DNA of 64,000 bases, from the NCBI RefSeq assembly GCF_008728855.1, contig NZ_CP042906.1, forward strand, positions 5,547,001 to 5,611,000. Reading direction: 5' to 3'. Within the stretch, counting starts at the first letter, position 1; the number at the start of each line of letters is the position of its first letter. Shown piece after piece: positions 44,192 through 53,514 of this stretch. The notes under the pieces were generated by a model. It made no database searches, was not told the DNA's origin, and saw only the letters and a list, made by a program, of their open reading frames with translations. A program made the translations under genes and the position numbers. The stretch comes from Hypericibacter terrae. Lineage in GTDB: Bacteria > Pseudomonadota > Alphaproteobacteria > Dongiales > Dongiaceae.

Positions 44192-44920
44192 ATGATGGCG
44201 CCGGCCCACGCTCTCACCCGCCGCCCTGGACGCGTGCGCCGTTTTCCGGGGCCCGCTTTGGGCATGCTCCTGCTATTGCCGGTCCTCGCCGGTTGCAGCC
44301 CGATCGGCACCGCCGAGACCGTCGGCGTCTTCGTCGCGGTGCAGGCGACGCAGGAGCGGGGCCTCGGAACCGCTCTTTCCGACGATCTCATCTGGACCAA
44401 GGTGCAGGCGCGCTGGCTCGACAACGATCCCGACATGTTCATGCGGGTGCGGCTGCAGATCCAGGAGGGACGGCTGCTCCTGACCGGCGTGGTGCAGCGG
44501 CCGACCGCCCGCGTGAACGCGGTGCGCCTCGCCTGGGAGGTCGAAGGGGTGAACGAAGTGATCGACGAGATCCAGGTCTCGGAACCCCTCGATGTCGGCC
44601 AGGCGCTCCAGGATCAGTGGATTGCCCAGGATCTGCGCAACCGGATGCTGCTGGACAGCGCCGTGCGCTCGGTCAATTACAGCGTCGAGGCCGTCGACGG
44701 CATCCTCTATCTCATGGGAATTGCACAGGACAAAACCGAGCTGCAGCGCGTTATTGACCATGCACGCGACATTTCCTATGTCCGGAGGGTGACGAGTTGG
44801 GTCCGCATCAAGGGCGAACCGCCCCCGCCTTTGCCCGCCCAGACCGAACCCGCCCAGGGCCCGACCGGGCCCGAGCCCACCATTCCCGCGGTCAAAGCCA
44901 CCACCACGGCCGCCTCGTAA
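44192..44920 (+). CDS. BON-domain lipoprotein (DolP-like)
   Basis: 242 aa. Lipoprotein signal (GPALGMLLLLPVLAGCSP). Two BON domains: SDDLIWTKVQARWLDNDPDMFMRVRLQIQEGRLLLTGVV and WIAQDLRNRMLLDSAVRSVNYSVEAVDGILYLMG. Architecture and its place after rsmI-yraN match DolP (YraP), which localises to the outer membrane and supports envelope integrity. The Pro/Thr-rich C-terminal tail (about 35 residues) is variable. Start ATG 44192; a later ATG at 44195 is adjacent. Confidence 0.87.
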   Translation: MMAPAHALTRRPGRVRRFPGPALGMLLLLPVLAGCSPIGTAETVGVFVAVQATQERGLGTALSDDLIWTKVQARWLDNDPDMFMRVRLQIQEGRLLLTGVVQRPTARVNAVRLAWEVEGVNEVIDEIQVSEPLDVGQALQDQWIAQDLRNRMLLDSAVRSVNYSVEAVDGILYLMGIAQDKTELQRVIDHARDISYVRRVTSWVRIKGEPPPPLPAQTEPAQGPTGPEPTIPAVKATTTAAS

Positions 44921-44951
44921 TCCTCATTTTCGTGGATCGAATCAACCCTTT

Positions 44952-45833
44952 ATGACGTTCTCGGCTGATTCACCCACCGTCTCGACCGGCCTGCCCTGGC
45001 CGGAGGCGATGCCGGCACGCGACTATCTGACCCTGATCGGGACGGCGGCGGAGGATCAGGTCGACTTGGCCGCGGCGGCGCTGGCGTTGGCTTCCCTCGA
45101 CCGCCCCCAGGCCTCGCTGGGGGATGCGCGCTCGCATTTGTCGGGCCTCGGCCCGTCGGTCGCGGCGGCCTTCGACGCCGTCGGCCGCGACGATCTGCGG
45201 GCCCGCAGCTTTGCGCTGGCGGCGGCCCTGGCCCGGCAGGAAGGATATGACGGCGACCGCGATCACTATGACGATCTCGCCAATGCCAATTTGATCTCGG
45301 TGATCGAGCGCCGCCGCGGCCTGCCGGTGGCGCTGGGCATCGTCTATCTCCATGCCGCCCGGCTCCAGGGCTGGGCTGCGGTCGGCCTCGATTTCCCCGG
45401 GCATTTCGTGATCCGCCTCGAATATGAGGGCGAGCGTGCCATCCTCGATCCTTTCAATGGCGGTGCGGTGCTGGCCGTCGCCGATCTACGGCGCCTGCTC
45501 AAGGCCGCCCACGGTCCCACCGCCGAACTCGAGACGCGCCACTACAATCCGCTACCCGACCGCGCCGTGCTGCTGCGCCTCGAGAACAACGTCAAGCGTC
45601 GCCTGATCGCGGCCCGCGCGCTCAGCGGCGCTGCCGAACATGTGCGCCGCATGCTGCTGGTGGCGCCCGACGAGGTCGGCCTCTGGCGGGAGCTGGGCTT
45701 GATCGAGGCCGAGAGCGGCAATCTCAAGGCCGCGACCGCGGCGCTGGAACGCTTCGTGGGCATGGCCCCCGAAAGCGCCGAGCGCCAGCAGGCGCGCAAA
45801 CTGATCCAGGAACTGAAGTCGCGGCTGCACTGA
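44952..45833 (+). CDS. SirB1 family protein (transglutaminase-like with TPR)
   Basis: 293 aa. N-terminal transglutaminase-like SirB1 domain with ANLISVIERRRGLPVALGIVYLHAARLQGWAAVGLDFPGHFVIRLE (family LGxPVALGIVY and FPGHFxxR motifs) and a C-terminal TPR pair (RMLLVAPDEVGLWRELGLIEAESGNLKAAT). The family has no established enzyme activity. It lies 31 bases after the BON gene and could be part of that operon. Confidence 0.9.
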   Translation: MTFSADSPTVSTGLPWPEAMPARDYLTLIGTAAEDQVDLAAAALALASLDRPQASLGDARSHLSGLGPSVAAAFDAVGRDDLRARSFALAAALARQEGYDGDRDHYDDLANANLISVIERRRGLPVALGIVYLHAARLQGWAAVGLDFPGHFVIRLEYEGERAILDPFNGGAVLAVADLRRLLKAAHGPTAELETRHYNPLPDRAVLLRLENNVKRRLIAARALSGAAEHVRRMLLVAPDEVGLWRELGLIEAESGNLKAATAALERFVGMAPESAERQQARKLIQELKSRLH

Positions 45834-45963
45834 CCGACCCCAGCGGGCCGCTCCATCGGGGCCGGGTTGGGTTGGCATTTCCAGATTTCCGGAAAGCGCG
45901 TAGCCTCCCGTCCTCGGATCTCCGGGCCCGTGCGCAAAACAGTTCAGACGAGAGGAAGCCGGT

Positions 45964-47277
45964 TTGCCGCTGGAGAGCGTTGAAGGGTGGGGACGCTTTC
46001 ACAAAGGTTTGCACCATGTCTCGCGCCCGGCCTTCCTCGATTCCGCCCGCGCCGAGATCGAGCGGGGAAACCTGCCCACCCTCGCCTATGGACAGGGGCG
46101 CAGCTATGGCGATTCCTGCCTGAATGCGAATGGGCGCCTGATCGAGACCCGCTTCCTCGACCGGATCCTCGCCGCGGATTGGCGGACAGGCGTCGTTCGC
46201 GTGGAGGCGGGGTTGACCCTCGATGAGCTGCTGCGGATCTCGGTCCCGCGCCATTGGTTCCCGCCCGTCTGTCCCGGCACGAAATTCGTCAGCATCGGTG
46301 GTGCTGTCGCCAATGACGTGCATGGCAAGAATCATGAAACCGCGGGAACGATCGGCGCCCATGTCAGGGCCATCGGACTCGCCCGCTCGAACGGCGATCT
46401 GCTGGAGTTGTCGCCGTCGCAAAACGGCGCGATGTTCGCGGCCACGATCGGCGGCCTCGGGCTCACGGGCCTCCTCCTCTGGATCGAGCTGCAGCTGGCG
46501 CCCATCGGCTCCGCCTGTTTCGAGACCGAGACTTTGCCGCTGTCGGGTCTGGACGGATTCTTCCGGATCGCCGAGGAAGACGGCGATTGGAGCTATTCCG
46601 CGGCCTGGATCGATGGCCTGGCGAAGGGGGCCCGGCTCGGGCGCGGCCTCTATCGGCGCGGCCGGCATGCCGATGCCGGCGGATTCGAGATCCACCGGAA
46701 TCCCTCTTTCGCCGTGCCGTTCGACATGCCGGCCTGGTCGCTGAATTCGCACGCCCTGCGCGCCTTCAATGCGATTTACTGGAACCGGCCTTGGGCTTTG
46801 GGCCGGAAAAGGATCCATTACGATCCCTTCCTCTTTCCGCTCGATGGAATTCACCGCTGGAATCGGCTTTACGGCAGGCGGGGATTCTTTCAGCAGCAAT
46901 GCGCCATTCCGACGGCTTCCGCGCCGGCTGCGATCCGGAAGCTGCTGACACTCGCCGCCCGGCGGAGCGAAGGTTCGTTTCTCGCCGTGCTGAAGAAGTT
47001 CGGCTCCCGGGCATCGCCGGGAATTCTTTCGTTCCCGACGCCCGGCGCCACGCTCGCGCTCGATTTTCCCAATCTCGGCGCGAGCACGTCGGCCTTGTTG
47101 GAGGCGCTGGCCGATATCGTGCTCGAATCCGGCGGCCGGCTCTATCCCGCCAAGGATGCGACCATGTCGTCCCAGCATTTCCAGGCCGGCTATCCGGACT
47201 GGAGAACGCTCGAGGCGCAGCGCGACCCCGCCTTCATCTCCGATTTCTGGCGCCGCGTGACGGGGATTGCGGCATGA
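45964..47277 (+). CDS. dprE1: FAD-linked oxidase, DprE1-like subunit of polyprenyl-phosphoribose 2'-epimerase
   Basis: 437 aa, TTG start with GAGAGGAAG upstream. VAO/PCMH-type FAD domain: YGQGRSYGDSCLN and VSIGGAVANDVHGKNHETAG match DprE1, which oxidises the 2'-OH of polyprenyl-phospho-D-ribose to the keto intermediate. The position of mycobacterial Cys387 (benzothiazinone target) reads Ala in PGATLALDFPN. DprE2-like SDR starts on its stop (ATGA). The partner UbiA-like enzyme that makes the substrate is at 51385-52263. Related D-arabinose loci occur in actinobacteria and Azorhizobium (noeCHOP), so function by homology is strong for the chemistry but the final glycan is unknown. Confidence 0.82.
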   Translation: MPLESVEGWGRFHKGLHHVSRPAFLDSARAEIERGNLPTLAYGQGRSYGDSCLNANGRLIETRFLDRILAADWRTGVVRVEAGLTLDELLRISVPRHWFPPVCPGTKFVSIGGAVANDVHGKNHETAGTIGAHVRAIGLARSNGDLLELSPSQNGAMFAATIGGLGLTGLLLWIELQLAPIGSACFETETLPLSGLDGFFRIAEEDGDWSYSAAWIDGLAKGARLGRGLYRRGRHADAGGFEIHRNPSFAVPFDMPAWSLNSHALRAFNAIYWNRPWALGRKRIHYDPFLFPLDGIHRWNRLYGRRGFFQQQCAIPTASAPAAIRKLLTLAARRSEGSFLAVLKKFGSRASPGILSFPTPGATLALDFPNLGASTSALLEALADIVLESGGRLYPAKDATMSSQHFQAGYPDWRTLEAQRDPAFISDFWRRVTGIAA

Positions 47278-48023
47278 GCACAGCGCGCCATCTGCTCGTT
47301 CTGGGCGCGACATCGGCGATCGCCCAGGCCTATGCCCGCCGATGCGCGGGCGAGGGCCTCCGCTTCACGCTGGTCGGCCGGCGCGAGAGCAGCCTGCGCG
47401 AGATCGCGTCGGACCTCGTGGCGCGCGGCGCCGCGGCAGCGGACGTCGTCGTCGCCGATCTCGCGGACGTGAGCGCCGTCGAGAACCATGCCGAAGCGAT
47501 ACGGTCCCGCTTCGGCGAGCCCGACGAGATCCTCATCGCCCATGGGGTTCTCGGCCGCATGCCGGACGCCGTCTCGGATCTGTCGCAGGCGCGCCGGCTG
47601 CTCGAAGCCAATTTCTCCAGCGCCGTCTTGTGGACGCTGGCGCTGCTCAAGAACCGGAAGCCCGACGCGCCGCTTTCGCTGATTGCCCTCGGCTCTGTCG
47701 CCGGCGACCGCGGCCGGGCGAAGAACCCGGTCTATGACGCCGCCAAGGGCGGGCTGGACATCTTCTTGCAAGGGCTTCAGCGGCGCTATGACGGCAGCCC
47801 GGTGCGCATCCTGATCGTCAAGCCCGGCCCGGTCGATACGCCGATGACCGCGACGCTGGAGAAGAAGGGCCCCTTCCTGTCGTCGCCCGACCGGGTCGCC
47901 GCCGACATCCGCAGGGCGGCCCTGCGCGGCCAGCGCATACTCTACACGCCCTGGATCTGGTGCCCGATCATGCTGATCATCCGCCATCTGCCGTGGTTCG
48001 TCTTCCGCCGGCTCCGGATCTGA
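47274..48023 (+). CDS. dprE2: SDR family reductase, DprE2-like subunit of polyprenyl-phosphoribose 2'-epimerase
   Basis: 249 aa. Extended SDR with GATSAIAQAYARRCAGEG, catalytic YxxxK in VYDAAKGGLDIF, and the C-terminal hydrophobic helices (ILYTPWIWCPIMLIIRHL) characteristic of DprE2, which reduces the 2'-keto intermediate to polyprenyl-phospho-D-arabinose. ATG overlaps the DprE1-like stop, so stoichiometric expression is expected. Together the pair would convert DPR to DPA at the inner membrane. Confidence 0.84.
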   Translation: MSTARHLLVLGATSAIAQAYARRCAGEGLRFTLVGRRESSLREIASDLVARGAAAADVVVADLADVSAVENHAEAIRSRFGEPDEILIAHGVLGRMPDAVSDLSQARRLLEANFSSAVLWTLALLKNRKPDAPLSLIALGSVAGDRGRAKNPVYDAAKGGLDIFLQGLQRRYDGSPVRILIVKPGPVDTPMTATLEKKGPFLSSPDRVAADIRRAALRGQRILYTPWIWCPIMLIIRHLPWFVFRRLRI

Positions 48024-48124
48024 CGGTTCATGACCGCCCTTTCCAAGACACCGATCTCCGGCGCCGCCGGTCTCGAAGCCTTTCGCCAGCCCGTCCGTTC
48101 CGGGTTCCTGCTGGAGCTCCGACC

Positions 48125-49405
48125 TTGAGCCGCATCGTCGTCGTCGGCGCCGGAGTCATGGGCCTTGCCGCGGCCTATCACGCCGCGAAGCGCGGCCACG
48201 AGGTGACGGTTCTCGAGGGCGCGCCGGAGGCCGGCGGCATGGCTGCCCATTTCGATCTCGCCGGGCTTTCCATCGAGCGCTTCTATCATTTCGTGTGCAA
48301 GGCGGATCGGCCCCTGTTCACTCTGCTGTCCGAGCTCGGGCTCGCCGACACGGTGCGGTGGGTGCCGACCTCGATGGGTTATTATTTCGACGGCGCGCTT
48401 CATCCCTGGGGCGATCCGGTTTCGCTGCTTCGCTTCGATGGGCTCGGGCCCGTCGAGAAGATCCGTTACGGGCTGATGATGGCCTTGTCGGCGTGGCGCA
48501 GGGAGGCGGGCCGTCTCGAGACCGTTTCCGCAAGGGAATGGATCACCGCCTGGTGCGGGCGCCGCGTCTATGAGCGGATGTGGGCGCCGCTCTTCAGGCT
48601 CAAATTCCACGAATATGCGGACGACATCTCGGCGGCCTGGGTCTGGAGCCGGATCAAACGCATCGGCAGCTCGCGTCGTTCGATGTTCGAGGAAGAGCTG
48701 GGTCACATCGAGGGCGGATCGGAGACTCTGATCACGGCCCTGGTGGACGCGATCGCCCAGTGCGGCGGGAAGATCCGCCTTTCCATGCCGGCGACGCGTA
48801 TCGACATCGGCGACGGCAGGGTGAGGGGCGTCGAAGCCGGCGGCGCCTATCTTGCCGCCGATGCCGTGATCTCGACCGTTCCGACTCCCCTCGTGAACGA
48901 TCTGATTCCCGGCCTGCCGGCCGAAGCACGGGCGCGTTACGAAGCGATCCGGAATATCGGCGTGGTCTGCGCGGTGTTCCGCCTGAGGACGTCCGTCACG
49001 CCGCATTTCTGGGTCAATATTGCCGACCCGCGCTTCGAGATCCCCGGGATCATCGAGGCCTCGCGCCTGCGAAAGGTCCCGGATACGGTCGTCTATGTTC
49101 CCTACTACATGCCACAGACTCATCCGAAGTTCCGGCGGCCGGACGATTTTTTCCGGGCCGAGGCGTTCGGATATCTGAAGCTGCTCAATCCGTCATTGCG
49201 CGACGACGACCTCATCGCCTGCCATATCGGGCGCCTGCGATACGCGCAGCCCATATGCCCGCCGGGATTTGCCGCGATGCTGCCGCCTGTCCAGACTTCC
49301 GTCGCGGGCCTGCAGATCGCCGACACCTGCTTCTATTACCCGGAAGATCGCGGAATCTCGGAAAGCGTGCGTCTCGGCGGCCTGATGGCGCAACGGGTGG
49401 CCTGA
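48125..49405 (+). CDS. FAD/NAD(P)-binding oxidoreductase, UDP-galactopyranose mutase/desaturase-like superfamily
   Basis: 426 aa, TTG start with GGAG 8 bases upstream. Dinucleotide motif RIVVVGAGVMGLAAAYHAAKRGHEV, YHFVCKADRPLFTLLSELGL, WAPLFRLKFHEYADDISAAWVWSRI, and a C-terminal FAD-binding tail. The fold is that of UGM and carotenoid desaturases; the exact reaction is unknown. It follows the DprE1/DprE2 pair on the same strand (101-base gap) and so is likely part of the same glycan pathway. Confidence 0.75.
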   Translation: MSRIVVVGAGVMGLAAAYHAAKRGHEVTVLEGAPEAGGMAAHFDLAGLSIERFYHFVCKADRPLFTLLSELGLADTVRWVPTSMGYYFDGALHPWGDPVSLLRFDGLGPVEKIRYGLMMALSAWRREAGRLETVSAREWITAWCGRRVYERMWAPLFRLKFHEYADDISAAWVWSRIKRIGSSRRSMFEEELGHIEGGSETLITALVDAIAQCGGKIRLSMPATRIDIGDGRVRGVEAGGAYLAADAVISTVPTPLVNDLIPGLPAEARARYEAIRNIGVVCAVFRLRTSVTPHFWVNIADPRFEIPGIIEASRLRKVPDTVVYVPYYMPQTHPKFRRPDDFFRAEAFGYLKLLNPSLRDDDLIACHIGRLRYAQPICPPGFAAMLPPVQTSVAGLQIADTCFYYPEDRGISESVRLGGLMAQRVA

Positions 49406-49430
49406 CGTCGCGCCGCGAACCCCGCGGCGC

Positions 49431-51290
49431 TTATCCGCCCGGGCGCGGCTCGAGGGCCTCGATGCTGATCTCGTAACTCTGCCGCCAGAACAGCTCGGAC
49501 CCTCTGCCCGCTATCCGAAAGCTCTTCACCTGCTTGCCGGCCAGGGACGCCCGATCCTCGTACAAGGCGGCGAACTCCTCGATGGTTTCGACGACCGGAG
49601 AGATCACGAAGCCCGTTTCCGTCATTCCCGGAACCAGGCGATATCGCTGTGTTTCGCCGTTCGCGAGCTCGGCGACGATCCAGAGGGATGGGTTCCTGAA
49701 CAGCGCCGACGCAAGATTGCCGAGCAGGGTCTTGTGGAACCGAATTTTCATGAAAAGCGGGGTCGGGGAATCGGGAAGGCCGACCTCCTCGTTGAAGCGA
49801 TGGACGCCTTCTTCGACCGGCCGCATCGCCGGCGCCGAGACGTCGCTCCTTCGCCGCAGATAGAGATAGCCGCCGGCCGACTGGTCCAGGCGGTAGTCGT
49901 CGAGCAGCACCGGCCAGCTCGAGCCGTCCTCGAGCGAGGGGAAGCGGGTGTCGATCGTCTCGATCCGGAAGATCACATTGTCGGGGCCCCGTTCGAGAAG
50001 ATAGTCCCGATCCGCGTCGGCAAGCGCCGGCGTATAGGCGGCGTGCGATTGCAGATTGGGTCGCGGCGCCCATTTGTTTCCGGACGCGATCAGCGCGGTC
50101 TGACCGAAGGAATAGATATCGACCGTGCCCTCCAGCGGCAGGATCTTCGTCTCCGAACGGATCTCTTCCAGGCGGGCGACATAAGCCGCTTTCAGATCCC
50201 CTCCGGAGATTTCCCGCGCGATGCCCTTCGCCGCGCGGATGTAGGGGTCGGTGATCCGGGAGGTCGACGGGTCGATATAGTGAAAAACGATGAAGCCCGC
50301 GCCCGCGAGGGCCGCCAGGACGACCGCGGCAACGGCCCGGTTGGCCGGGACGGCGAATTTCAGCAGAGTGGCCGCAATCACGAGGCCGGCCGCGGCGTTC
50401 ATCGCATGCCTGTCATGTCTCACGAATCCCGACTTGAGCGAGACAAAGAAAAAGATGCCGCAAGAGAAGAACAGCAGGAGGCGGGAAGGCAGGGACCGTC
50501 GGGGCGGCAGCAGGATCGCGAGCATCATCAGCGATGCCGCGAGCACATAGACGACGATCTCGCTGACCGGCCCGCGGTTGGACATCGCGTCGCTGTACCC
50601 GAATATGACGGAAGACCCGCTTGCGAAATAGTCGGGCAGGCCTTGAAGCGGCTGGCCGGCCAGGAGCCAGCTTGCGACGAGCGTGGCGACCGGCACGGCC
50701 ACGCTGCAGGCCGCCAGCCCGCGCCGACCGTTCAGCCACAGGAATGCGAACTGGGCGGGAATCAGCGTGGCCGTGAAGAGAAGCAGGTTGAGCTTTGTCA
50801 GCGGCAGCAGACCGAGCGGCGCAAACAGGATCGCCAGGAAGAGCGATTTTTGCCAGCCTTCTTCCCGAGGAGCCTCGGCGCAGTGACCGACGAGGACGAT
50901 TGACAAGATCAGGCCATAGGCACCGAGCAATTCGACCCTGGCGCCCGGGACCGCCAGGATCGCCAGCAGCAAGGCGCAGGTCCACAAAGCACCCGTCCCG
51001 CGGGATATCGCCTGGATGGCGGCGAAAAGAAAAGCGGCGAAGAAGAAGGCGACGGCGACGGCCCTGAGATATGTCGCCGGATGATACTGACCCGTGATGA
51101 GCGCCGCGTAGGGACCGCAGGTAAAGATGACATCGCGGCCGAACACGAGCCCGTCCTCGACGGCCTGGTTGAGGCTCATCTGCCATGACGGATCGAGCGC
51201 GGCCACCGGCATCGACGGCTGAAACGGGACAAGCAGGACAATGAGTACGCTTGCGGCCAATAAGGAGGCGAGAATCCGGGCCCGTCTCAT
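49431..51290 (-). CDS. Polytopic membrane protein, possible GT-C type glycosyltransferase
   Basis: 619 aa. N-terminal membrane segment, then the acidic segment VAALDPSWQMSLNQAVEDGLVFGRDVIFTCGPYAALI, about ten membrane segments (to residue ~340), and a ~270-residue soluble extracytoplasmic domain at the C-terminus. The Asp-containing loop right after helix 1 and the topology resemble GT-C glycosyltransferases that use polyprenyl-phosphate sugars; this fits its place between the DprE1/E2 genes and the UbiA-like gene. No close family is recognised, so the role as arabinosyltransferase is inference. Confidence 0.7.
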   Translation of the reverse strand: MRRARILASLLAASVLIVLLVPFQPSMPVAALDPSWQMSLNQAVEDGLVFGRDVIFTCGPYAALITGQYHPATYLRAVAVAFFFAAFLFAAIQAISRGTGALWTCALLLAILAVPGARVELLGAYGLILSIVLVGHCAEAPREEGWQKSLFLAILFAPLGLLPLTKLNLLLFTATLIPAQFAFLWLNGRRGLAACSVAVPVATLVASWLLAGQPLQGLPDYFASGSSVIFGYSDAMSNRGPVSEIVVYVLAASLMMLAILLPPRRSLPSRLLLFFSCGIFFFVSLKSGFVRHDRHAMNAAAGLVIAATLLKFAVPANRAVAAVVLAALAGAGFIVFHYIDPSTSRITDPYIRAAKGIAREISGGDLKAAYVARLEEIRSETKILPLEGTVDIYSFGQTALIASGNKWAPRPNLQSHAAYTPALADADRDYLLERGPDNVIFRIETIDTRFPSLEDGSSWPVLLDDYRLDQSAGGYLYLRRRSDVSAPAMRPVEEGVHRFNEEVGLPDSPTPLFMKIRFHKTLLGNLASALFRNPSLWIVAELANGETQRYRLVPGMTETGFVISPVVETIEEFAALYEDRASLAGKQVKSFRIAGRGSELFWRQSYEISIEALEPRPGG

Positions 51291-51384
51291 GGTGCTCCTG
51301 GGTTGGCTTACCTAGGCAGCCGCTCCGCCAGGTCAGGACGAGCCCGGCCCCTGGCGAAGCGCCGCGTCTCGGCGAAGGAAAGGG

Positions 51385-52263
51385 TCACAAGGCCAGGCAG
51401 AACGCCCCCGCGGTGGTGAGGCCCAGCCCCAGGCTCGTGAGGTCGGTCAGCGCGAAGATCACGGGGTCGGTGCGGAACTCGCCGCGTTGCGCGAGGAGCC
51501 AAATCCGCATCAGCCAGGCGGTCAGCGCGAGCGGAACGATATAGAGCCAGGTGCGATCGCTGTAGTAGCCGGACGGCATCGCATCGTTGGCGAGATAGAG
51601 CAGCATGATGACGATCGACGCCATGCCGCTGCTGATGCCAAAGGCCAGCGTCAGGGGCCAGTCCTCGCGATGGTAGCCGCGGTTGGCGATGTTCCTTTCC
51701 CGGTCGGCCGCGCCGATGAGCTCGGCATGGCGCTTCGCGAAAGCGGATGACAGGAAGAAACAGAGAGAGAACGATTGCAGCCAGGGCGAAGGCTCCAGGC
51801 TGATGACCAAGGTGCCCATCAGGATGCGGAGCGAGAACAGGATGGCGATGGCGAGGACATCGATCAGCGGCAACCGCCGCAGCAGGGTCGAATATAAGAG
51901 CGTCAAGGCCAGATAGGCGATCAGGCCGAGCAGGAACGGCACGGAGAGATAGAAGGCGGCCGCGAGCGCAACCAGGCCCATGACACTGGCGATGGCGTAG
52001 CCGGTGGTGACGGAGATCTGCCCGCTCGCGAGCGGGCGGCGATGCTTGGTCGGGTGCCGGCGGTCCGCCTCGCGGTCGAGGATGTCGTTGACGACATAGT
52101 TGGCCGAGGCAGCCAGGCACAGGATCACGAAGGCGGCGACGGCCGTGGCGATCTTGTCGGTATCGCCATAGGCATGTCCGACGACCAGGGGAATGAAGAT
52201 CAGAAGGTTCTTCGACCACTGGTGCCAGCGAAGAGCCCGAGCCCAGGTTCCTATCCACTGCAT
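51385..52263 (-). CDS. UbiA family prenyltransferase, polyprenyl-phosphate phosphoribosyltransferase-like
   Basis: 292 aa, about nine membrane helices. First Asp motif [13 protein letters not shown] (NDxxDxxxD, residues 59-67), followed by [12 protein letters not shown]. In this genomic context it best fits the DPPR synthase group (Rv3806c/NoeC), which transfers phosphoribose from PRPP to polyprenyl phosphate, the first step to polyprenyl-phospho-arabinose. Related UbiA proteins make ubiquinone, heme O or other prenylated products, but [18 protein letters not shown] is typical of the DPPR group. Confidence 0.82.
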   Translation of the reverse strand: MQWIGTWARALRWHQWSKNLLIFIPLVVGHAYGDTDKIATAVAAFVILCLAASANYVVNDILDREADRRHPTKHRRPLASGQISVTTGYAIASVMGLVALAAAFYLSVPFLLGLIAYLALTLLYSTLLRRLPLIDVLAIAILFSLRILMGTLVISLEPSPWLQSFSLCFFLSSAFAKRHAELIGAADRERNIANRGYHREDWPLTLAFGISSGMASIVIMLLYLANDAMPSGYYSDRTWLYIVPLALTAWLMRIWLLAQRGEFRTDPVIFALTDLTSLGLGLTTAGAFCLAL

Positions 52264-52539
52264 TCTAAGAGGCCCCGGAATCCGAATGCCTTCGCCGGCG
52301 GCGACTGGCGTAAAACGCCCGCCCGGTCGTCAAGAATATCCCCAACGGCGGGATCGCTTCCCTGCGCCACAATTTGCAGGATAATTGTCGCGGCGAACAG
52401 GCCATTCGGAACGGAACGCCGGCCTCCGCCATTTCCGCCAACGGTTCCCCCCGGGGTGACAGGTGAAGACGCGGCAACTGGCGCGACGCGGGCACGCCGG
52501 CTTATAGTCGCAGGCCCCAAGACAGAGGTATCGCCGGTC

Positions 52540-53505
52540 ATGAGCCTTGCCGTCGCCATCCAGATGGATCCGGTCGAGAGCATCAATATCGATGCCGACA
52601 GCACATTCGTCCTCGGCCTCGAAGCGCAAAAACGGGGGCATGCTCTGTTTCATTACGGGCCGCGCCAATTGTTCCTGCGCGACGGCCGCGTCTATGCCCG
52701 CGCCCGGCCGATGCAGCTCCGGCGCGAGCGCGGCAATCATTTCACGATGGGCGCCGAGCAGACGCTCGATCTGGCGACGCTCGACATCGTGCTGATGCGC
52801 CAGGACCCGCCCTTCGACATGGCCTATATCACCGCCACGCATCTGCTGGAGCATATCCATCCGGCGACGCTGGTGGTGAACGATCCGGTCCATGTGCGCA
52901 ACGCGCCCGAGAAGCTCTTCGTCACGCATTTCCCGGGCCTGATGCCGCCGACTCTGATCACCTCCGATCGCGCCGAGGTGCTCGACTTCCGCAAGGAGCA
53001 TGGCGACATCATCATCAAGCCGCTGTTCGGCAATGGCGGGTCGGGCGTGTTCCATCTGGTTCCGGCCGACGAGAACCTGAATGCGCTGCTGGAGCTCTTC
53101 ACCCAGCTCTATCGCGAGCCGGTGATCGTGCAGCGCTACCTTCCCGAGGTACGCGAGGGCGACAAGCGCATCATCCTGGTCGACGGCGAGCCGATGGGGG
53201 CCGTCATGCGCGTGCCGGCGGCAGGCGAAGCGCGCTCCAATCTCCATGTCGGCGGCAAGGCGATAAAGACCAAGATGAGCCACCGCGAGCGCGAGATCTG
53301 CGAGGCGATCGGGCCGGCGCTCAAATCGCGCGGGCTGGTGTTCGTCGGGATCGACGTCATCGGCCATCATCTGACCGAGATCAACGTCACCTCGCCGACC
53401 GGCATCCAGGAGATCAACCGTTTCGACGGCGTGCAGATCGAAGCCAAGATCTGGGACGCGATCGAGCAACGCTACGCCGAAGGCGGCAAACGCCGGCCGA
53501 CCTGA
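52540..53505 (+). CDS. gshB: Glutathione synthetase
   Basis: 321 aa. ATP-grasp enzyme that joins glycine to gamma-glutamylcysteine. [27 protein letters not shown] (N-terminal substrate domain), [30 protein letters not shown] (ATP-grasp), [32 protein letters not shown], and [24 protein letters not shown] are all the GshB landmarks. Start ATG 52540. Divergent from the UbiA-like gene (276-base gap). Confidence 0.97.
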   Translation: MSLAVAIQMDPVESINIDADSTFVLGLEAQKRGHALFHYGPRQLFLRDGRVYARARPMQLRRERGNHFTMGAEQTLDLATLDIVLMRQDPPFDMAYITATHLLEHIHPATLVVNDPVHVRNAPEKLFVTHFPGLMPPTLITSDRAEVLDFRKEHGDIIIKPLFGNGGSGVFHLVPADENLNALLELFTQLYREPVIVQRYLPEVREGDKRIILVDGEPMGAVMRVPAAGEARSNLHVGGKAIKTKMSHREREICEAIGPALKSRGLVFVGIDVIGHHLTEINVTSPTGIQEINRFDGVQIEAKIWDAIEQRYAEGGKRRPT

Positions 53506-53514
53506 GGGCGGTCG

